A DNA stretch of 14,340 nt from an uncultured Eubacteriales bacterium (GTDB lineage: Bacteria; Bacillota; Clostridia; Oscillospirales; Oscillospiraceae), in assembly GCA_902475455.1 (NCBI GenBank), contig CABRZO010000044.1, positions 1-14,340 on the forward strand. Reading direction: 5' to 3'. Of the stretch, positions 12,705 to 14,340 are shown piece by piece. The translations under genes and the position numbers were made by a program. How positions within the stretch are numbered: position 1 is the first letter of the stretch; every line of letters starts with the position of its first letter. Below the pieces are notes generated by a model. That model was not told where the DNA came from. It did not search any database and saw only the letters and a list, made by a program, of their open reading frames with translations.

Positions 12705-12739
12705 TTGCTTTTTCCCCAAGCTATGCTATACTTAGCATA
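12705..12739 (+). promoter_or_regulatory. Extended -10 promoter with overlapping inverted repeat
   Basis: -35 TTGCTT (12705-12710), a 16-nt spacer, and TGC-TATACT (12724-12732), an extended -10. The inverted repeat TATGCTA-TACT-TAGCATA (12722-12739) covers the whole -10, a good position for a repressor. The start codon is 36 nt downstream of the -10. Confidence 0.55.
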
Positions 12740-12767
12740 TCCAAACTTTTCAGGAGGTAGAGAGAAT

Positions 12768-13058
12768 ATGAACAATGAAGTCAACAATGGCCAGAATCTC
12801 TCCATTGCTGCTCTGGTTCTGGGTATTCTGGGTATCATCGGCGGTTTTATTCCCATTGTGTGCTATTTTACCACCGTCTGCGCCATCCTGGGCATCGTAC
12901 TGGGGGCCAAGGGCCGTCAGATGAGTGCCGCCGCCAACGGCACTGCCTCCGGTCTGGCTACCGCCGGCCTGGTGCTGGGTATCATCGGCACCGCCTTCGC
13001 CGTGCTGGGCCTGATCTGCACCGTCTGCAGCGTAGCCGTGCTGACCTCCATGGCCTGA
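12768..13058 (+). CDS. Small DUF4190-like membrane protein
   Basis: 96 residues. A short polar N-terminus (MNNEVNNGQN) leads into two hydrophobic blocks that resemble each other: AALVLGILGIIGGFIPI (about 13-30) with a continuation to about 45, and AGLVLGIIGTAFAVLGLI (about 66-84). They are separated by a GAKGRQMSAAANGTASG loop. This is the DUF4190 layout, in which each hairpin begins A-(A/G)-L-V-L-G-I. The role of the family is unknown; in other proteins the domain sits behind zinc ribbons or proline-rich tails. AGGAGGT (12752-12758) lies about 9 nt before the ATG. Own promoter and terminator, so monocistronic. Confidence 0.85.
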   Translation: MNNEVNNGQNLSIAALVLGILGIIGGFIPIVCYFTTVCAILGIVLGAKGRQMSAAANGTASGLATAGLVLGIIGTAFAVLGLICTVCSVAVLTSMA

Positions 13059-13080
13059 TCCGTCCTTTCTAAAAAACTAT

Positions 13081-13118
13081 AGGCATCCGTGTACGACCGT
13101 ACACGGATGCCTTCTTCT
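13081..13118 (+). terminator. Intrinsic terminator after the DUF4190-like gene
   Basis: A 14-bp perfect stem (13081-13094 with 13099-13112), GACC loop, then TCTTCTCT. Six A residues (13071-13076) precede it, so it could also work on the minus strand. The SD of the next gene begins 10 nt after the stem. Confidence 0.75.
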
Positions 13119-13122
13119 CTCC

Positions 13123-13130
13123 GGAGGTGA
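13123..13130 (+). promoter_or_regulatory. Ribosome binding site that points to a CTG start
   Basis: GGAGGTGA is a near-perfect anti-16S match. The only in-frame start-like codon at normal distance is CTG at 13137 (6 nt after the last A). The in-frame TTG at 13158 is 27 nt away and has no SD of its own. An in-frame TGA at 13128-13130 excludes an earlier start. Confidence 0.6.
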
Positions 13131-13136
13131 GCTCCC

Positions 13137-13913
13137 CTGTTTCCCTATTTTGTCCTCTTGGGCCGCATTATCCCCATGTACACCCTCATGGCAGTGGCTG
13201 GCCTTCTGGTCTCCGGCGTCTATCTGTGCCGCTCCGCCCGGCGCCGGGGGATGGACGACAACGACGCCATCATCCTGGGTCTCATAGTCTGCGTGGGCAT
13301 TTTTGTGGGAAGCCATCTGCTCTACGCCCTGGTCAACTACCAGACTCTGCCCGCCCTGTTCCGGCAGACCAGCTGGAAGGGTCTGCTGGAGGCCCTGCGG
13401 ATCAGTTTTTCCGGCTCCGTCTTTTACGGGGGGCTGGGGGGCGGCATTGCCGCCGCCGCCATTGACCGGAGGCTGCGGAACAAACCTCTGACCCCCTACG
13501 CAGACCTGATGGCCCCCGCCGCCCCCCTGTTCCACGCCTTCGCCCGGGTGGGCTGCTTTCTGGGGGGCTGCTGCTACGGCATCCCCAGTCCGGTAGGCTT
13601 TGTCTACACCCGCTCCCTGTTCCCGGAGGCCGACGGAGTGCGGCGGTTTCCGGTGCAGCTGCTGGAGGCCGCCTTCGACCTGGTCCTGTTTTGGCTGCTC
13701 CACCGGCTCAGCCGGCGGGAGAAGTGGCGGGGTGCTCTGTTCCCGCTCTATCTGCTGCTCTACGCCGCCTTTCGGTTCGGGGACGAATTTCTGCGGGGAG
13801 ATGCGGTCCGGGGCATGTTTGGGGGGCTGTCCACCTCCCAGTGGATCAGCATGGGGGTCTTTGTATGTGCCGCCATCCTGTTGCTGCGCCACCGGTATAC
13901 ATCCAAGCCGTAA
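13137..13913 (+). CDS. lgt: Prolipoprotein diacylglyceryl transferase (Lgt) family protein, CTG start
   Basis: 258 residues if started at CTG 13137 (251 from TTG 13158). Several membrane helices. Lgt moves diacylglycerol from phosphatidylglycerol to the lipobox cysteine of prelipoproteins. Family landmarks: IPMYTLMAV near the N-terminus, FYGGLGGG (about 96-103), ARVGCFLGGCCYG (136-148), FPVQLLE (171-177) and FRFGDEFLRGD (212-222). R137 and the arginines of the last motif match the essential Lgt arginines. However, the His of the usual HGGL motif is Tyr (Y97), and the Asn of RIGN is Cys (C140). Such forms occur in clostridial Lgt-like proteins, and it may be a paralog with another substrate; a canonical copy may exist elsewhere. 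It probably has no close promoter of its own, lying just after the previous gene's terminator. Confidence 0.8.
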   Translation: MFPYFVLLGRIIPMYTLMAVAGLLVSGVYLCRSARRRGMDDNDAIILGLIVCVGIFVGSHLLYALVNYQTLPALFRQTSWKGLLEALRISFSGSVFYGGLGGGIAAAAIDRRLRNKPLTPYADLMAPAAPLFHAFARVGCFLGGCCYGIPSPVGFVYTRSLFPEADGVRRFPVQLLEAAFDLVLFWLLHRLSRREKWRGALFPLYLLLYAAFRFGDEFLRGDAVRGMFGGLSTSQWISMGVFVCAAILLLRHRYTSKP

Positions 13914-13917
13914 AACA

Positions 13918-13960
13918 ACAGCGCCGGCCAGAGAAACTCTGGCCGGCGCTGTGTTTTTTT
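13918..13960 (+). terminator. Intrinsic terminator after the Lgt-family gene
   Basis: A 16-bp perfect stem (13918-13933 with 13937-13952), AAA loop, then G and seven T residues (13954-13960). The opposing gene ends at 13970, so the hairpin may also serve the minus strand, where TGTTTTA follows. Confidence 0.9.
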
Positions 13961-13969
13961 GATATACGA

Positions 13970-14340
13970 TTATTTGGAGCCGGGCAGCTGGCTCTCGGCG
14001 TCCTCGTGGCTGCTGATGCAGCGGATCTGGCGGTAGGTCTCGAACTTGAGCCAGCGGTTCAGGAACTCGGCAATATTGCCGCCGTTGCGATCCTGCTCCT
14101 GGGCCACCTGGTTCTCCCGGATAAACTGGGCGGCCTCCTCCTCGCTGCTCACCTGGATCTCCAGGCCCCGGCCATTGACCACCGGCAGGCCGTTGTAGCT
14201 GTAATCCTTCAGCTCACAGACCCGCTCCACCATGCCGTCCCGGACAAAGATGGCCTTGCCCTTCTTCAGCAGCAGGATGTCCATATAGCGGGGATAGGCG
14301 TAGCTCAGGCCGGACAGGGGCAGCTCGTCGCCCACCCCGT
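13970..14340 (-). CDS. Unrecognised protein, C-terminal part (5' end outside the window)
   Basis: The frame is open from the window edge to a TAA at 13972-13970. At least 122 codons are visible; a GTG at 14335 has no SD in view and is probably internal. The sequence is soluble, with no membrane segment. A beta-rich part (YPRYMDILLLKKGKAIFVRD...ERVCELKDYSYNGLPVV, about the first 60 residues) is followed by a charged helical part (SSEEEAAQFIRENQVAQEQD) and a tail with FLNRWLKFETYRQIRC. I do not recognise the family. It converges with the Lgt-family gene. Codon use (C/G-ending) matches the rest of the window, so there is no sign of foreign origin. Confidence 0.75.
   Translation of the reverse strand, partial: GVGDELPLSGLSYAYPRYMDILLLKKGKAIFVRDGMVERVCELKDYSYNGLPVVNGRGLEIQVSSEEEAAQFIRENQVAQEQDRNGGNIAEFLNRWLKFETYRQIRCISSHEDAESQLPGSK

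Noticed and set aside
1..14340. CRISPR array, insertion sequence, prophage or defence island
   Set aside because: No regularly spaced direct repeats, no transposase or phage-type frame, and uniform codon use across the clear genes.

Overview
The window comes from a GC-rich, low-GC-phylum-type (Firmicutes) anaerobe. Strong Shine-Dalgarno sequences, sigma-A style promoters, TTG/GTG starts, a clostridial V-type ATPase operon and clostridial small genes (SecG, a SdpI-family remnant, a DUF4190-like protein) all point to Clostridia. The C-ending codon bias at about 60% GC suggests an Oscillospiraceae-like gut lineage. That assignment is an inference; no rRNA or species marker is present.

Left part (1-2460): two paralogous minus-strand genes for small zinc-ribbon membrane proteins, each with its own copy of the same TTGACC-18-TATGAT promoter. 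They flank a 5'-truncated SdpI-family remnant. The second paralog carries an in-frame 96-bp internal duplication. Next come a 39-codon plus-strand gene with an excellent ribosome binding site, then secG on the minus strand with its own terminator.

Middle (2461-3924): a 434-nt gene-free stretch, a MarR-family regulator with a clear promoter, and a 667-nt gene-free stretch. The second stretch is unusually structured. It holds a seven-tract G-quadruplex-type motif (minus strand), a perfect TATAAT box followed by a series of hairpins ending in an intrinsic-terminator-like stem and U-tract (candidate small RNA), and then the promoter and hairpin-rich leader of the ATPase operon.

Core (3925-12600): a complete nine-gene V-type ATPase operon in the order ntpF-I-K-E-C-G-A-B-D, the same order as the Enterococcus hirae Na+-ATPase genes, closed by a strong terminator. 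A and B form the A3B3 headpiece, D and G the rotor shaft, C the shaft-to-ring coupler, E and F the peripheral stalks, and I and K the membrane stator and rotor ring. The K subunit has every side chain of the E. hirae Na+-binding site (L58, T61, Q62, Q113, E142, with Y65), so the enzyme is predicted to move Na+. No ntpH or ntpJ follows.

Right part (12673-14340): a small DUF4190-like membrane protein behind an extended -10 promoter embedded in an inverted repeat, a Lgt-family gene whose best start is a CTG codon, and the C-terminal part of an unrecognised minus-strand protein cut by the window edge. Most genes here are conventional. The structured marR-ntp intergenic region and the duplicated zinc-ribbon locus are the least explained parts.
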